Shown here: positions 7,801 through 7,936 of the stretch, piece by piece
Layout of the letters: every line of letters begins with the position of its first letter
How positions within the stretch are numbered: the stretch's first letter is position 1
From: Silvimonas sp.
Lineage (GTDB): Bacteria > Pseudomonadota > Gammaproteobacteria > Burkholderiales > Chitinibacteraceae
DNA: 7,936 nt
Direction of reading: 5' to 3'
NCBI GenBank assembly: GCA_030151005.1
Contig: JASLES010000378.1
Span: forward strand, 1-7,936
Notes under the pieces: generated by a model
What the model was told of the DNA's origin: nothing
Database searches by the model: none
The model's input: only the letters and a program-made list of their open reading frames with translations
Program-made: the position numbers and the translations under genes

Positions 7801-7936
7801 TGCCCAGATTGCTGACGCTGTTTTGCCCGCTCGTGGCACTGACGGCGATATTGGCACCGTGCACGCGCAGCATGAAGGGCGTGGTTGCGCCCACGCCTGT
7901 GACGCTGGCCATCGCCGTAGTACCGCCCTGCAACGC
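4832..7936 (-). CDS. Autotransporter (type Va secretion) surface protein, 5' end outside window
   Basis: The reading frame is open to the right edge, giving 1034 visible residues; the signal peptide and the start of the passenger lie beyond it. Residue numbers here count from the first visible codon. Residues about 1-470 are Gly/Ala/Ser/Thr/Asn-rich with regular beta-helix rungs (see repeat entry). About 520-698 is a pertactin-like passenger end, including SLTLQHGSAWNG, SGWTLSGDSQLGNLQLNGGTL and AGAYQYLLYQGG...SWFLRS, the autochaperone-type region that helps folding at the cell surface. About 699-720 is a Pro/Thr linker. LDREFGYANLGNWHERVG (about 736-753) looks like the helix that sits in the pore. 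About 761-1034 is the 12-strand beta-barrel, starting RDDLWGRW and ending in an alternating strand with a terminal aromatic Trp, the signal for Bam-dependent insertion. No Cys occurs anywhere, as is common in autotransporters. It is likely an adhesin or surface structure; there is no visible protease motif. It leads the downstream DUF4105 and HdeD-fusion genes. Strong assignment. Confidence 0.93.
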   Translation of the reverse strand, partial: ALQGGTTAMASVTGVGATTPFMLRVHGANIAVSATSGQNSVSNLGIVIDATGAGSNGRAEGIAASGSGVTLQVNGASVTGSGQYEYAVVALSGAALTLDNTDILAMDDDSFGIAARGGGITMTGGAISTAGAGSSAMLAETLSGNGSINASHVNVTGLNSSVVKAFETGNVINLSDSTVTEGSSSNAAQGYFEYALYAQNGGTINSARNLVTTWGQLATAAAVNGGLLTLDGDTLVTHGAGAQGLLASEQYFGPTLSGTLQARDISVTTFGDSASGAEVDQLGILQITGNSRLSTQGNSAIGLQVQQGGQANINQGSINTLGTGATGVLVDGAGSALTLSGTSVSTSGQNAPALIAQNGGQITLGNAQIQTTNSIGIEALAGGQVSSTDSTISAGGASTALVSQGSGTVLLVNNGNVSAPDANGVGASAGDGAQIRLNNVTLSAGLHALDLAGGTITVSAGSLRSGGALIYSNGGAGQVLLQNGVQARGVALLQVEGTASQVGVTADATSLSGDASAASGNQASLTLQHGSAWNGAAHGLSAVMLDASSGWTLSGDSQLGNLQLNGGTLTFAAPGGITAAQSAARHKTAAGAFTTLALSSLSGSGGVINMNTVLGGSNSPGDILQVSGSVAGASRLVVNNHGGNGALTTGNGILLVQLGQASAANAFSLQTPLQAGAYQYLLYQGGPTDANSWFLRSTLPASPTPDTTALSTTPVATPTVAAWRPAVVQYSGGPWLDREFGYANLGNWHERVGDGTSQDDTKGRDDLWGRWVSQDLRASSDNRFDYDNALWLAQFGKSVWRAASSDQSAGVLASFGGANMDAADTARGNVTGLQTHTGHNDLVVASIGGYYTAISPSGGYLDVVAQGSFLRNDYADTTGINATQRGQGLLASVEVGQPLPLVGGWRWEPQAQLAWQYLHLDDFTDNLSAINGTHDNSVRGRVGLRLLPMLNMVDGASQPWLSFNLLHDFNGAPTVTVSNTDIAADFARTWIMAGAGVSTRINTLFVLYLDGQYQRATQGDREGTSLHAGLAANW
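6524..7672 (-). repeat. Degenerate beta-helix rung repeats in autotransporter passenger
   Basis: Roughly a dozen or more imperfect units of about 22-27 residues can be aligned by eye. The pattern is GG-x-I/L-x-I/L-x-x-S/T-x-I/V/L-x-T-x-G-x-x-A/S-x-G-L/I-x-A/V. Examples are NGGLLTLDGDTLVTHG, QGGQANINQGSINTLG, NGGQITLGNAQIQTT, AGGQVSSTDSTISAGG and AGGTITVSAGSLRSGG. The unit length is close to one turn of a right-handed parallel beta-helix, the usual fold of autotransporter passengers. The DNA itself is diverged, so this is an old protein repeat and not a recent tandem duplication. The boundaries are approximate, and further, less regular rungs continue towards the right edge. Confidence 0.65.
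6717..6744. repeat. Perfect 12-bp inverted repeat with 4-nt loop inside the autotransporter gene
   Basis: The arms CCACTGCCCTGG (6717-6728) and CCAGGGCAGTGG (6733-6744) are exact reverse complements separated by CTGA. Transcript from either strand could form a GC-rich 12-bp hairpin. It lies within passenger codons for STALVSQGSG. No T run follows on either strand, so it does not look like an intrinsic terminator. It could cause pausing, shape mRNA stability within the operon, or be chance. Confidence 0.6.

Overview
The window is about 60% GC and fully packed with Gram-negative cell-envelope genes: two lipoprotein precursors, an inner-membrane protein and a type V (autotransporter) surface protein. 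The style of the proteins suggests a proteobacterium, most likely a betaproteobacterium, but no single marker fixes the taxon. There are no tRNA or rRNA genes, insertion sequences, CRISPR arrays or phage genes. Composition looks even throughout, with no sign of a recent insertion.

Layout, left to right. Bases 1-148 are non-coding as far as can be seen and hold a cluster of short AT-centred palindromes. An S41-family peptidase lipoprotein lies on the minus strand (149-1525). A gap of roughly 167 bp separates it from a divergently transcribed polysaccharide-deacetylase lipoprotein on the plus strand (1693-2601). From the right edge, three minus-strand genes form one tight block. First is the 3' part of a large autotransporter (4832 to beyond the edge). 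Next is a DUF4105/Lnb-type papain-like protein whose ATG shares one base with the autotransporter stop codon (4002-4832). Last is an HdeD-type six-helix membrane protein fused to a second papain-like domain (2606-3994), starting 7 bp downstream. This block meets the deacetylase tail to tail, with only 4 bp between the two stop codons.

How the genes may work together. The divergent pair would act on the periplasmic side: one predicted protease and one predicted carbohydrate deacetylase, both lipid-anchored. The minus-strand block couples a surface-exposed beta-helix protein to two neighbouring proteins that each carry a His...Asn-Cys pair of the NlpC/P60-like (permuted papain) type, about 90-100 residues apart. 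The first of these lacks the signal peptide or membrane helices usual in its family. The second is membrane-bound, and its charge pattern puts the catalytic-looking domain in the cytoplasm. This autotransporter plus two-thiol-enzyme cassette is the most interesting part of the window. Its biochemical role cannot be read from the sequence alone.
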